Shown piece after piece: positions 9,158 through 17,611 of a stretch of 64,000 nucleotides of DNA (positions are counted from its first letter, which is position 1; each line of letters starts with the position of its first letter). A program made the translations under genes and the position numbers. Under the pieces are notes generated by a model. That model was not told the origin of the DNA, ran no database searches, and saw only the letters and a program-made list of their open reading frames with translations. Origin of the DNA: Terrirubrum flagellatum (GTDB lineage: Bacteria; Pseudomonadota; Alphaproteobacteria; Rhizobiales; Beijerinckiaceae); NCBI RefSeq assembly GCF_022059845.1, contig NZ_CP091851.1, forward strand, positions 2,294,001-2,358,000, read 5' to 3'.

Positions 9158-9240
9158 GTCATGCCCGCGCTTGTCGCGGGCATCCACGTCTTTGTTTGAA
9201 TTAGAAAGACGTGGATGGCCGGAACAAGTCCGGCCATGAC
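9158..9240. repeat. cloverleaf-like palindromic repeat inside an operon
   Basis: Outer stem gtcatg (9158-9163) with catgac (9235-9240) encloses three hairpins: gcccgcg/cgcgggc (9163-9181), atccacgtcttt/aaagacgtggat (9182-9216) and ggccgga/tccggcc (9217-9235). Palindromes reading GTCATGCCCGC...GGGCATCCACG are common intergenic elements in Rhizobiales genomes (recalled, not searched). It sits between the binding-protein and first permease genes. Confidence 0.8.
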
Positions 9241-9293
9241 GCGAGCCCTTATAGCCTCTATCTCGGGGCGCAACGCTAAAAGAAGAACGCCGT

Positions 9294-10130
9294 TTGAAGC
9301 AGGGCTACATCTGGGGGCTGATCCTGATCGCGCCGGCGCTGGCGCTGATCGCGATCCTTTTCCTTTATCCTCTCGCGCTGTCGCTGGAGCTCTCGCTGAC
9401 CGAGCCCGGCGGAACGATCGGCCTCGCCAATTTTCAGAAAGCGTTCGAGCTCTATTCCGGCGATATCATCTATACGATCTTCATCGTCGTCGTCTCGACG
9501 CTGCTGACAGGCCTCGCTGCGACGGCGATCGCCGGCGCGCTCACCATGGGCGAGACGCCATGGCTCGTCGGAACGCTGCGCTGGCTCTATCGCTGGCCGC
9601 TGTTCATCCCCTTCATCGTCGCCGCGCAGTGCATGCGCACCTTCCTCGCGAAGAACGGGCTGATGAACAACACCTTCGTCGGCATGGGGCTCCTCGATCC
9701 CTTGTCGACGCAGAGCTTCCTCGACTGGCGCGGCGTCATCATCACCTTCGTCTGGAAGCAGACGCCTTTCGTCGCCCTGCTGCTCGCCGGCGCGATGGCC
9801 TCGATCGATCGCGCGACGATCGAGGCCGGGCGCAATCTCGGCGCGTCGCGTCTGCGGGCGCTGATCGAGCTCGTCATCCCGCAGGTGGCGCGCACGCTGC
9901 TGGTCGGCATGGTGCTGTCCTTCGTGACGATGATGAGCGTCCTGTCGGTGCCGATGATGGTCGCGGGATCGCAGCCGACCATGATGACGGTGGACATGGC
10001 GTTCCGCGTCACGTCCTATGGAGACTATGGCGTCGCCAATGCGCTCGGCGTGATCTCCTATCTCATCACCGCTTTCGCCGCCTGGTTCTATCTCCGACAT
10101 AATCTCGCGGAGCGGAGGCAAGCGCCATGA
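9294..10130 (+). CDS. ABC importer permease 1
   Basis: A 278-residue integral membrane protein with about six hydrophobic segments, beginning with YIWGLILIAPALALIAILFL. The cytoplasmic EAA loop that contacts the ATPase is IEAGRNLGASRLRALIELV (about residues 178-196). The start is a TTG at 9294 preceded by AGAAGAA; no ATG or GTG lies nearer the transmembrane start. Its last codons overlap the next permease in ATGA. Together with the preceding ATPase and binding protein it forms one importer operon. Confidence 0.87.
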   Translation: MKQGYIWGLILIAPALALIAILFLYPLALSLELSLTEPGGTIGLANFQKAFELYSGDIIYTIFIVVVSTLLTGLAATAIAGALTMGETPWLVGTLRWLYRWPLFIPFIVAAQCMRTFLAKNGLMNNTFVGMGLLDPLSTQSFLDWRGVIITFVWKQTPFVALLLAGAMASIDRATIEAGRNLGASRLRALIELVIPQVARTLLVGMVLSFVTMMSVLSVPMMVAGSQPTMMTVDMAFRVTSYGDYGVANALGVISYLITAFAAWFYLRHNLAERRQAP

Positions 10131-10939
10131 CGGCGCGCGCTTCGCTTGCGCTCGTTCTGAAGGCGGCGGCGCTCGCCCTCTTCGCCTTCGTGCTGATCGG
10201 CCCGCTGTTCAATCTCGCGCTCTGGTCAGTGGCGGAGCGATGGTACGCGCCATTCAAACTGCCTGTGGTCTACGGCTTGCGCTATTGGGAGGTGGTGTTC
10301 CGCCCCACCGGCGACGCCATGTCGTCTCTTGCGACCAGCGTGCTGATCGCGGCGCTGGTGGTCGTCGTCGCGCTCGCCGTTTCGATTCCCGCGGGCTACG
10401 CGCTGGCGCGCCTCAAATTGCCCTTACGCGCTGCCATCATGATCCTGTTCCTGCTGCCGCAGGCTTTTCCGTCGATCACGATCTACATCAACGTGGCGCG
10501 CGTCTTCTACATGGTCGGACTTGCGGGGACCATTCCCGGCGTGGTGCTGGTCCATGCCGCGCATGCGCTCGTTTATTCCGTCTGGGTCACGACCGCCGCC
10601 TTCGCCGCGGTCGACCATGATCTCGAACTCGCGGCGCGCAACATGGGCGCGTCGCCGCAGCGCGCCTTCTGGACGGTGACGCTGCCGCTCGCGGCGCCGG
10701 GCATCATGGCGAGCGCCATCTTCGTGTTTCTTGAATCGCTCGACGAATTCACCGGCACGTTCTTCGTCGGCGTGCCGCAGGTCACGACGCTGCCGCTGCT
10801 GCTCTACAGCGCAAGCATGGGCGGCAACTATCAGATCGCCTCGATCACCGCCCTCATTCTTCTCATCCCCTCGATCGGCTTCATGCTGCTGATCGAGCGC
10901 TTCCTGAAAGCCGATGTGATGGCGAAGGTCGGAAGATGA
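10127..10939 (+). CDS. ABC importer permease 2
   Basis: A 270-residue inner-membrane permease with six predicted hydrophobic helices. The EAA loop is ELAARNMGASPQRAFWTVTLP near residue 167. It overlaps the first permease by four bases (ATGA), so translation is coupled, and it completes the importer. Followed by a strong inverted repeat before the convergent tagH gene. Confidence 0.87.
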   Translation: MTARASLALVLKAAALALFAFVLIGPLFNLALWSVAERWYAPFKLPVVYGLRYWEVVFRPTGDAMSSLATSVLIAALVVVVALAVSIPAGYALARLKLPLRAAIMILFLLPQAFPSITIYINVARVFYMVGLAGTIPGVVLVHAAHALVYSVWVTTAAFAAVDHDLELAARNMGASPQRAFWTVTLPLAAPGIMASAIFVFLESLDEFTGTFFVGVPQVTTLPLLLYSASMGGNYQIASITALILLIPSIGFMLLIERFLKADVMAKVGR

Positions 10940-10946
10940 TTTGGAC

Positions 10947-10972
10947 CCGTTCGCGCTGAAGAGCGCGAACGG
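10947..10972. terminator. inverted repeat between convergent genes, probable bidirectional terminator
   Basis: ccgttcgcgct (10947-10957) pairs perfectly with agcgcgaacgg (10962-10972) around a four-base loop gaag. It lies between the converging permease 2 and tagH stop codons. No T-run follows, so it could also act only as an mRNA-stabilising hairpin. Confidence 0.55.
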
Positions 10973-10978
10973 AGCGCG

Positions 10979-12505
10979 TCACGATTTCCGCTTGTCGTAG
11001 GCATCGCCGAAATACTGCATGAAGGCGCCGAACAACCCCGACTCGTGGTTTCCGGCCTTCATCTTCCAGCGCGTGACAAAATCGTCCCAGAGCCGCGCCT
11101 TCTTGTTGGTGAACATGCCGGCGCTCTTGTTGGCGTCGAGCGCTTTCTCGATCTCCTTGGGATCGAGATCGGCGACGAGCTTCTGGATCGCGGTCTGGAT
11201 CGCGGCGAAGCTGTCGACCTGATGCGCTTTCAGGGCGAGAAAGCTCTGCTCGAACGCGCGCTGCGCATCGAGATAGCTCTTAGTCTGCCGGCCGAACATG
11301 ATCGCGAGCGCGTCTTCGCCTGTCGGCGAGAAGCGCAGCGGGTTGTTGTCGGTCGCCTGAATCAGGGTCTGGTTCGAGCTGCGCATCGCGCCTTTGGATT
11401 CCGCGCGCGCCACCAGCAACTGGCCGAGATTGTTGGCGGCGATGTGCATCAGCACGCCCAGCAGTTCGGCGAGCGCGCCTGCGTCTCTCGTCGCGATCGC
11501 TTCCTCCGACAATCGCGCGCCCTTGGCGAAACGCCTGATAAATTCACCGCCGCCGGTCGCCGTTCCCGTTGGCGCGAAAGACGGCGGCGACGGCGCGGCC
11601 GTGAGCGGCGGCGGAGGAGCCGGAGCGACTGACGCGGACGGCGTCAATTGCGGCATCGGCGGCAGCGATGTCGGCCTTTGCTCAGACGCCGCGGGCGCGA
11701 ATTCCGGCGGCGTCGCGCGAGGCAAGCCTGCCGGCGGTTCAGCAGGCGGCACGGCCTCGGGAACGAAGGGCGCAGCGACAGGTGGAGGCGGCGGCGGCGC
11801 GACAGGCGCGGCGGCAGGCGGCGGCGCGAATGAAGCAGGCGCAGCAGGCGGCGGAGCGCCCCATGGCGAGTCGGAATGGTCTCCGCCTCCGCCCCAGACG
11901 TCTCCGGCCGGAGGCGCAACCGAAGGAGGCGCGTAAGGGCTCGGCGCCGGCGGAAGAGGCGCATAGGGACTCGGTCCCGGCGTCATCGAAGGCGGAGGCG
12001 CAGCATGCGCGGCCTCGGGAATCGACGCCGCCCAGTCGAGCACGTCGCCGGATTGAAGCGGCTGCGATGCGCGTGGCGCGCGGAAGCCCTTGGGATCGAC
12101 GGGAGGCGCAGCGCCGGCGCCGCTCCCCCACAGACCGCCCTCGCCCTGCGGCGCGTCATCCTGCCCTTCGCCGGCGGCTTCGTCGTCGCCCTCGACCTCG
12201 ACATTGATGATGTAGTGGCCGATCTCGATGCGATCGCCGGAACGCAGCCGATGCTGCTCCTGCAGGCGGCGCTCGCTGCGATTGACGAAGGTGCCGTTGG
12301 TCGAGACGTCGCGCAGCCAGTAGCCGCCGTCGCGATAGCGCACTTCACAATGCTTGCCGGAGACGACCCGGTTGGGATCAGGCAACACCCAATCGAGATA
12401 TTGATCGCGGCCGATATCGAAGCCGCGCTTGCCCGACACGCTGTAGCTGACGGGTCCACCGTCCGGCAGCGACGGCACATTTTCAAGGGTCAAGCGCAAC
12501 GGCAT
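10979..12505 (-). CDS. tagH: T6SS-associated FHA-domain protein TagH (Fha)
   Basis: A 508-residue cytoplasmic protein. The N-terminal FHA domain (about 1-105) keeps the phosphothreonine-binding residues: GR at 32-33, SGKH at 49-52 and TNGT at 69-72. A proline/alanine-rich linker spans about 150-335. The C-terminal 170 residues (FIRRFAKGARLSEEAIATRD onward) match the conserved domain of T6SS Fha proteins. In the threonine-phosphorylation pathway of Agrobacterium and Pseudomonas, Fha binds a phosphorylated partner to trigger assembly. The kinase and phosphatase of this circuit are at 46725-49309. It is last in the minus-strand run vgrG, conserved protein, tagH. Confidence 0.92.
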   Translation of the reverse strand: MPLRLTLENVPSLPDGGPVSYSVSGKRGFDIGRDQYLDWVLPDPNRVVSGKHCEVRYRDGGYWLRDVSTNGTFVNRSERRLQEQHRLRSGDRIEIGHYIINVEVEGDDEAAGEGQDDAPQGEGGLWGSGAGAAPPVDPKGFRAPRASQPLQSGDVLDWAASIPEAAHAAPPPSMTPGPSPYAPLPPAPSPYAPPSVAPPAGDVWGGGGDHSDSPWGAPPPAAPASFAPPPAAAPVAPPPPPPVAAPFVPEAVPPAEPPAGLPRATPPEFAPAASEQRPTSLPPMPQLTPSASVAPAPPPPLTAAPSPPSFAPTGTATGGGEFIRRFAKGARLSEEAIATRDAGALAELLGVLMHIAANNLGQLLVARAESKGAMRSSNQTLIQATDNNPLRFSPTGEDALAIMFGRQTKSYLDAQRAFEQSFLALKAHQVDSFAAIQTAIQKLVADLDPKEIEKALDANKSAGMFTNKKARLWDDFVTRWKMKAGNHESGLFGAFMQYFGDAYDKRKS

Positions 12506-12651
12506 TGCGCACTATCTCCTGTTTCGCCGGCGGCGGGCGCGAAGGCGACGTGGATGCAGGCCGCGCCGGCGAAAATCAAGGAGAGTTTGACTGGATCGGC
12601 GCGCCGCCAGCAAGTCCCTTCGTCGTCGCGGCTCCCGGCGCGCGGCGAACG

Positions 12652-13206
12652 TCAGGAAGAGTTCTGATTCGCCAGTTGCTGGCACATGCCGACCGCGCTC
12701 GTGATGTGAGCCGCCCGATCGCGAGCCGGCACTTTCGAGAGCGCAATCAGGACGGCGGCGCGGACGGCTCTCGCCGTCATGTCGGCGGTGCAGGGTGGCC
12801 CGGACATCCCGCCCATGGTCAGGTTTCCGCCGGCAGTGCCGGCGCCAAGCGCCACCCACACGCCCGGCAACTCGCGATCGCCGTTGAAGCCCGCATCGAG
12901 CGCCGCCCGGCGGCGATGCTCCTCCGGCTCCCGCACCCACGCCTCGGCGATCAGCAGCGCCTTCTCCTCATCGCGCCCGCGCGGACAACCCATCGCGCGG
13001 ATGGTCTGAGCGCTCCACCACACCGCCTCGCGCCGCCCGAGAACATAGGCGCAGAAACTGATGGCGTCTTCCGGGGCCTTGCTGCCGGGCAGCTTGGCGA
13101 GAAACTTCAGCGGCGGCTCCGCGCTCGGAGCCGCCTGAATATCCTGCTGAGCGTTGGGGAACGCCTCGAAAACTTCCTGGGCCGACGCAAATCTCAACCG
13201 GGTCAT
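12652..13206 (-). CDS. conserved T6SS-associated protein of unknown function (DUF6931-like)
   Basis: A 184-residue soluble protein beginning MTRLRFASAQEVFEAFPNAQ. Features include FLAKLPGSKAPEDAISFCAY, REAVWWSAQTIRAM and a C-terminal alanine-rich helical part, RAVRAAVLIALSKVPARDRA. I recall similar proteins beside T6SS fha/vgrG genes, annotated as DUF6931; this assignment is from memory. The ATG at 13206 is used instead of a TTG six bases upstream. It lies 11 bases after vgrG. It lacks a signal peptide and recognisable catalytic motifs. A role as spike adaptor/chaperone is only an inference from position. Confidence 0.7.
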   Translation of the reverse strand: MTRLRFASAQEVFEAFPNAQQDIQAAPSAEPPLKFLAKLPGSKAPEDAISFCAYVLGRREAVWWSAQTIRAMGCPRGRDEEKALLIAEAWVREPEEHRRRAALDAGFNGDRELPGVWVALGAGTAGGNLTMGGMSGPPCTADMTARAVRAAVLIALSKVPARDRAAHITSAVGMCQQLANQNSS

Positions 13207-13217
13207 GGGCAAGCCGT

Positions 13218-15137
13218 TCAGTTCAACTTGATCAACGCGGACGACTGTTGGAGGCAGACCGCTGCGTCGATGGTGACATTCTTGCTTGTGCCGTTGATCT
13301 TGATGTCCAACGCCTTGATCGTGATGCCGCCCTGCGTCAGCTCAATCATCGACTGGCCAACCTTGAGCGTGATTTTGGTCTGGGATTCGACGAAGATATC
13401 ATCCGTAGTCTTGATCGTCTGCTTGCCGTGGATATCGACCGTCTGATCGCCGTCGCTGATCGTGAGCGTATCGCTGCCCGTCTTGATCTTGACCTCACGC
13501 GCGGGGTCGGCGTGGCCAATATCCTTGCCCGTGATCTCGCGCGTTTCCTGATTCTCGATCTTGCTCTCGAGATCCTTCTCTGCGTGAAAGAAGACCTTCT
13601 CTTTGTCTTTCAAATCCTCGAAGATAAGCTGGTTGAAATTGTCGGGTCCGCCGCCCTTGGACGAGCGGGTCTTCATGCCATGCTTCGTCTTGTTCGCAGG
13701 CATTTCCTCCGGCATCTTGTTATCGCCGTTGTAGACTGTGCCGACGACGATCGGACGGTCCGGATCGCCGCCGATGAATTCGACTACCGCCTCCATGCCG
13801 ATGCGCGGGATGTAGAAGCCGCCCCACTGCTTGCCGGAAAACATCTGCGACACGCGCACCCAGCGCGACGAATTCTCGTCCTTCTTGCCCTTGCGGTCCC
13901 AATGGAACTGCAGCTTCACGCGGCCATGCTTGTCGGTATGGATCTCTTCGCCCGACGGCCCGACCACCAGAGCCGTCTGAGGACCGTAAATGACCGGCTT
14001 GGGCGTGACGACCGGCGCGCGAAACTGTACTTTCGCGGGCAACAGCACATATTCGCCGCGATACGTGCTCTCCACTTCGGGCTGGCCCCCAGACATATAA
14101 CTCTGCGACTCAAACACATGAGTCGCGTCGACGACCAGAAATTCCTGGCCGACGTCGGCTATCTTGTGTTTGCTCTCAAGCGTCGTCTTGAAGCCGGGCT
14201 GCAGGCTTTGACCCGTTCCGCTGGCGTAGCGACGCTGGTCAAACGCTTCCGACATCTCCATCAGGACCTGGGCGTATCGGTGGCCGACATCGCCTTTTTG
14301 CGACAGCTTGTATTTGCGGGGATAGGTGAAAACCTCCATCGAACCGTGCTCGAACTTTGACACGGTCTGCTGATTTTCCTTCATGTCCGCCGGCGGCGTT
14401 TCGAAATCATAGCCGCTGACGACGACCTTGCCGGTCCCGTACTTCCGCTCCTGCCTCCAGCTATGCACATATTGCTTATCTGTCGGAGCGCCCGTCCTTT
14501 TCGCGCCATATTCGAGCTTCGGGAGATGCTCCGCCGGCTGATGCGACGACTTGTTGTCGACGATAATCATCTTGTGCGAATTGTCTTCGTGCTTGAAGTA
14601 ATAATAGATGCCCTCCTGCTCCATCAGCCGGTTGACGAAGTTGAGGTGCGTCTCCTGATACTGGACGCAATAGTCGAGCGTCGGATAGCTCGTCTGCGTC
14701 TTGAACTCGTAGTCGGTGAAGCCGGCTTCGTTGAAGACGTCCTTGATGATGTCGACCACGGTCTTGTGTTGGAAAATGCGCGAATCCATCGCCTGGCTCA
14801 ACAGCCAGGTCCATGGTCGCACGGTGAGCTGATAATCGTAGACGCGGGCGGTTTCATCTCCGGGCGCGGCGCGCCCATCCCCGCTCGCGCGCGCTTCGAC
14901 GACCAGGCCGGAGAAATAGCGGGGCTCGGGCTCTTCCGGCGCATACTTTATGCTCGCCTTCTTGCCGATGAGCGAAGCCAGGTCGACCGCCTTCTGCTCG
15001 CTGATGCAATCGATCTGAATATTGAAAAGCTGGCTCAAGCCCTCCCGGGCCTCAAAGCCGGTGACCACCAGGACGTCTTCCCCGAGAGGCGTCTTCAGTT
15101 TTGCAATCCGGTGCAACTGAGCAAGCGACGAAGACAT
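13218..15137 (-). CDS. vgrG: T6SS spike protein VgrG (TssI)
   Basis: A 639-residue spike protein. The N-terminal gp27-like part runs to about residue 390 and includes the phage late-control-D-like stretch SQAMDSRIFQHKTVVDIIKDV. The gp5 OB-fold region has DKHGRVKLQFHWDRKGKKDE and SRWVRVSQMFSGKQWGGFYI. It is followed by the repetitive beta-prism needle (EKDLESKIENQETREITGKD and later repeats), ending in QQSSALIKLN. No extra C-terminal effector domain is fused. MSSSLAQL is chosen as start because 26 additional upstream residues are unlike the family; GGGG lies upstream. First gene of the minus-strand T6SS run. Confidence 0.95.
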   Translation of the reverse strand: MSSSLAQLHRIAKLKTPLGEDVLVVTGFEAREGLSQLFNIQIDCISEQKAVDLASLIGKKASIKYAPEEPEPRYFSGLVVEARASGDGRAAPGDETARVYDYQLTVRPWTWLLSQAMDSRIFQHKTVVDIIKDVFNEAGFTDYEFKTQTSYPTLDYCVQYQETHLNFVNRLMEQEGIYYYFKHEDNSHKMIIVDNKSSHQPAEHLPKLEYGAKRTGAPTDKQYVHSWRQERKYGTGKVVVSGYDFETPPADMKENQQTVSKFEHGSMEVFTYPRKYKLSQKGDVGHRYAQVLMEMSEAFDQRRYASGTGQSLQPGFKTTLESKHKIADVGQEFLVVDATHVFESQSYMSGGQPEVESTYRGEYVLLPAKVQFRAPVVTPKPVIYGPQTALVVGPSGEEIHTDKHGRVKLQFHWDRKGKKDENSSRWVRVSQMFSGKQWGGFYIPRIGMEAVVEFIGGDPDRPIVVGTVYNGDNKMPEEMPANKTKHGMKTRSSKGGGPDNFNQLIFEDLKDKEKVFFHAEKDLESKIENQETREITGKDIGHADPAREVKIKTGSDTLTISDGDQTVDIHGKQTIKTTDDIFVESQTKITLKVGQSMIELTQGGITIKALDIKINGTSKNVTIDAAVCLQQSSALIKLN

Positions 15138-15433
15138 TGCAACCCCAAAAAAAACGTCCGGAATAACGCTACTTGACGTTAGACAGTTTCCGTCCAATCG
15201 TCGAGCGGCAGCCATCCAGAGCCGACGCCCCTTGTCGTCTCGCCCGCGATGTTAATCGAAGGCGGGCTCGCGGCCGGGGTTTTCCGCGAGCGGAGTGGCG
15301 GGCTGCAATAAAGCTGTCCCGCCCTGCCTGCGTAACCATTCTTGGCTTTCTTATCTGTGCGAAATCACACTCTCGGCGCGCCAGAGCCTGGCCGCCTGAC
15401 CACGCGTCCCGAAACGGTTAGCGGATCGCGCGC
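15138..15433. other. divergent intergenic region between vgrG and tssA
   Basis: About 296 bases that must carry the start signals of both T6SS transcription units. A TTGACG hexamer occurs at 15173-15178 on plus, but no well-spaced -10 partner was found, and no sigma-54 GG-N10-GC signature was seen. No gene is supported here. Confidence 0.4.
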
Positions 15434-16990
15434 GTGACCCCTGCCGCAATTCTGGCCTTCGCCACTCCGATCAGCGAGGAGGAGCCGTGCGGCCCCGACC
15501 TCGATATGCTCGGCGACGCGGACTATATGCGCTTCGTCGCCCGCATTGACAGCGTCCTGCCGAAATCCTTCGCCAGCTTCGACCGCGCCTCGATCGATTT
15601 CCCGGCCGAGTTCGCCACCATCCAGAAGATTCTCGGCCAGTCGCGCGATCTGCGAATCCTGACTTATCTCGCGAAACTTGAAATCCTCAATCGCGATCTC
15701 GCGGCGTTTGTCGCGGTCGTGCAGACGATCGAGAAGCTTCTCGACGCCATGTGGGAGCGCGTGATCCCGGAGCTGCTCGACGGCGATCCGATCCTGCGCG
15801 TCGTGTCGGTCCAGACGCTCGACGACATGCCCGATTCGGTGATGCCGCTGCAGTCGACGCCGCTGTTCGAGGCGCGGCGCTTCGGCAAGGTGTCCTATCG
15901 CGCCCACCTTCTCGCGAGCGGAGCCTTGCAGGCCCGGACGGCGGCGGTCGAAGGGGAAAAGGACGAGGAAAAGCCGTCAAACGACGCAATCCAGACAGCG
16001 CTCGTCGAAACCGACATCGAGCAGCTTATCGCCTCGCGAACGCTGACGATCGACCTCGACGCATCCCTGGAGCGGATCGAAACCACCCTCGCGGACAAAT
16101 CCGGCCAACCCGGCGTGGTCCGCTTCGAGAAGCTGCGCCCCCTCGCCAAGGATATCGCCCTCTTTCTCGACGGCGCGGTCGCGCAGCGCGATCCTGCGCG
16201 GGCCATCCTGCAGGCCAAGGAGGCCCGCGAAGAGGTCGGCGACGACGATGAGCCCACGGGCCCTGTTGGCGTCATCCGCACGCTGACCGACGCCAACGCC
16301 GCGCTCGCCGCCGCTGCGGGCTACTTTATGCGCTCGGAGCCTTCGAGCCCGATTCTGTCGCTGATCGCGCAAGCCGAGGCCCTGATCGGAAAATCATTCT
16401 TCGACGCGCTCCAGGCGTTGATGCCCGACAACAGCGGCCGAGCCTTCATCAAGATCGGTCGGGAGACATTTTACGAGCTTTCGATCGAACGGCTTTCCTC
16501 ATTGTCGGTCACGACCAGCGAACTTCCCGAGGAGCCGGCGCCGACGGAAGAGTATAGTGACTGGAGCGAACAGCCAGCCGAAGACTCGCCGCCCGAGGAG
16601 GCCGAAGCCGCGTCAGACGAAACGGCCGGCGAGGAGACGCCGGGCGAAGAAGCGCCGGCGGATGGCGAAACGCCCGCGGAAGCCACCGACGAATCCGCCT
16701 ACGAGGAGGCTCCGGCCGAGCCGATCGAGGATCCGGAGCCGTCTTACGCTGAACACGCCGATGCGGCGCCGGCCGTCAGTGCGGCAGCGCACACGCCAAT
16801 GGTGTTCAAGGCCGTAACCCGAAAAGACGCCATGACGATGCTGAGCCAGATCGCCGCCTATTTTCGCTCCGTCGAGCCATCGAGTCCCGTGCCGACGCTG
16901 CTCGAACATGCGGCGTCCCTGAGCGGTCGGGACTTCTTCGCGCTCGTTCGCGAGGTTCTGCCGGCTCAGCTCTTCAAGGTTGACGAATAA
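15434..16990 (+). CDS. tssA: T6SS protein TssA (ImpA family)
   Basis: 518 residues. The N-terminal ImpA domain has the conserved ISEEEPCGPDLDMLGDADY (residues 13-31). A second helical segment includes YFMRSEPSSPILSLIAQAEA (about 295-314). A strongly acidic Glu/Pro/Ala linker follows at about 365-450, then a repeat of the same helical motif, YFRSVEPSSPVPTLLEHAAS (about 475-494). TssA primes and caps the growing sheath and tube. The start is GTG. It heads the plus-strand sheath/baseplate run, and tssB follows after 90 bases. Confidence 0.92.
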   Translation: MTPAAILAFATPISEEEPCGPDLDMLGDADYMRFVARIDSVLPKSFASFDRASIDFPAEFATIQKILGQSRDLRILTYLAKLEILNRDLAAFVAVVQTIEKLLDAMWERVIPELLDGDPILRVVSVQTLDDMPDSVMPLQSTPLFEARRFGKVSYRAHLLASGALQARTAAVEGEKDEEKPSNDAIQTALVETDIEQLIASRTLTIDLDASLERIETTLADKSGQPGVVRFEKLRPLAKDIALFLDGAVAQRDPARAILQAKEAREEVGDDDEPTGPVGVIRTLTDANAALAAAAGYFMRSEPSSPILSLIAQAEALIGKSFFDALQALMPDNSGRAFIKIGRETFYELSIERLSSLSVTTSELPEEPAPTEEYSDWSEQPAEDSPPEEAEAASDETAGEETPGEEAPADGETPAEATDESAYEEAPAEPIEDPEPSYAEHADAAPAVSAAAHTPMVFKAVTRKDAMTMLSQIAAYFRSVEPSSPVPTLLEHAASLSGRDFFALVREVLPAQLFKVDE

Positions 16991-17080
16991 GGTCTATTCC
17001 GCGCAATATCGGGTTTTACGATAGGTTAGTTTGTGACGACGCGCGCGGAGCGTCGCCACGCTTCCGAAAGGGGGATTGCG

Positions 17081-17599
17081 ATGAGCGACAGTGGCCAGAA
17101 ATTCATCCGCCGCAACCGGGCGCCGCGTGTTCACATCACCTACGAAGATCCCTATGACGCGGACAAGCTGATCGAACTTCCATTCATCATGGGCGTGATG
17201 GCCGATCTGTCGGGCAATGCGGCTGGCGCCGACAAACCTGATGTCGGCGAGCGCAAGTTTCTCGACTTCGACATGGATAATTTCGAAAACCGGATGGCTG
17301 CGATCCAGCCCGGCATTTCGATGCGCGTCGGCAACAAGCTCGGCGAAGATTCCGACGAGAAGATGCAGGTCAATCTGCGCTTCAACAAGATGGACGATTT
17401 CAAGCCCGCTCAGGTGGCCCGTCAGGTGCCGGCGCTCGCAAAGCTCCTCGAAGCGCGCGATCAGCTCAAGAACCTGCAGCTCTACATGGACGGCAAGCAG
17501 GATGCGGAGAAGAAACTTCGCGAATTGCTCAGCGATCCCGAATTGATGGCCGCGCTGAAAGAACGCGCCGCCGCCAAGCCGACCGAAAACCAGGACTAA
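17081..17599 (+). CDS. tssB: T6SS contractile sheath small subunit TssB (VipA)
   Basis: 172 residues beginning MSDSGQKFIRRNRAPRVHIT. The VHITYE and PFIMGVMADLSG motifs are diagnostic of TssB. It polymerises with TssC into the cytoplasmic contractile sheath. The ATG at 17081 follows a strong AAAGGGGGA site; a longer in-frame start would add 16 unrelated residues. tssC begins 12 bases downstream, so the two are produced together. Confidence 0.97.
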   Translation: MSDSGQKFIRRNRAPRVHITYEDPYDADKLIELPFIMGVMADLSGNAAGADKPDVGERKFLDFDMDNFENRMAAIQPGISMRVGNKLGEDSDEKMQVNLRFNKMDDFKPAQVARQVPALAKLLEARDQLKNLQLYMDGKQDAEKKLRELLSDPELMAALKERAAAKPTENQD

Positions 17600-17611
17600 G
17601 ACGAGGTAGCC

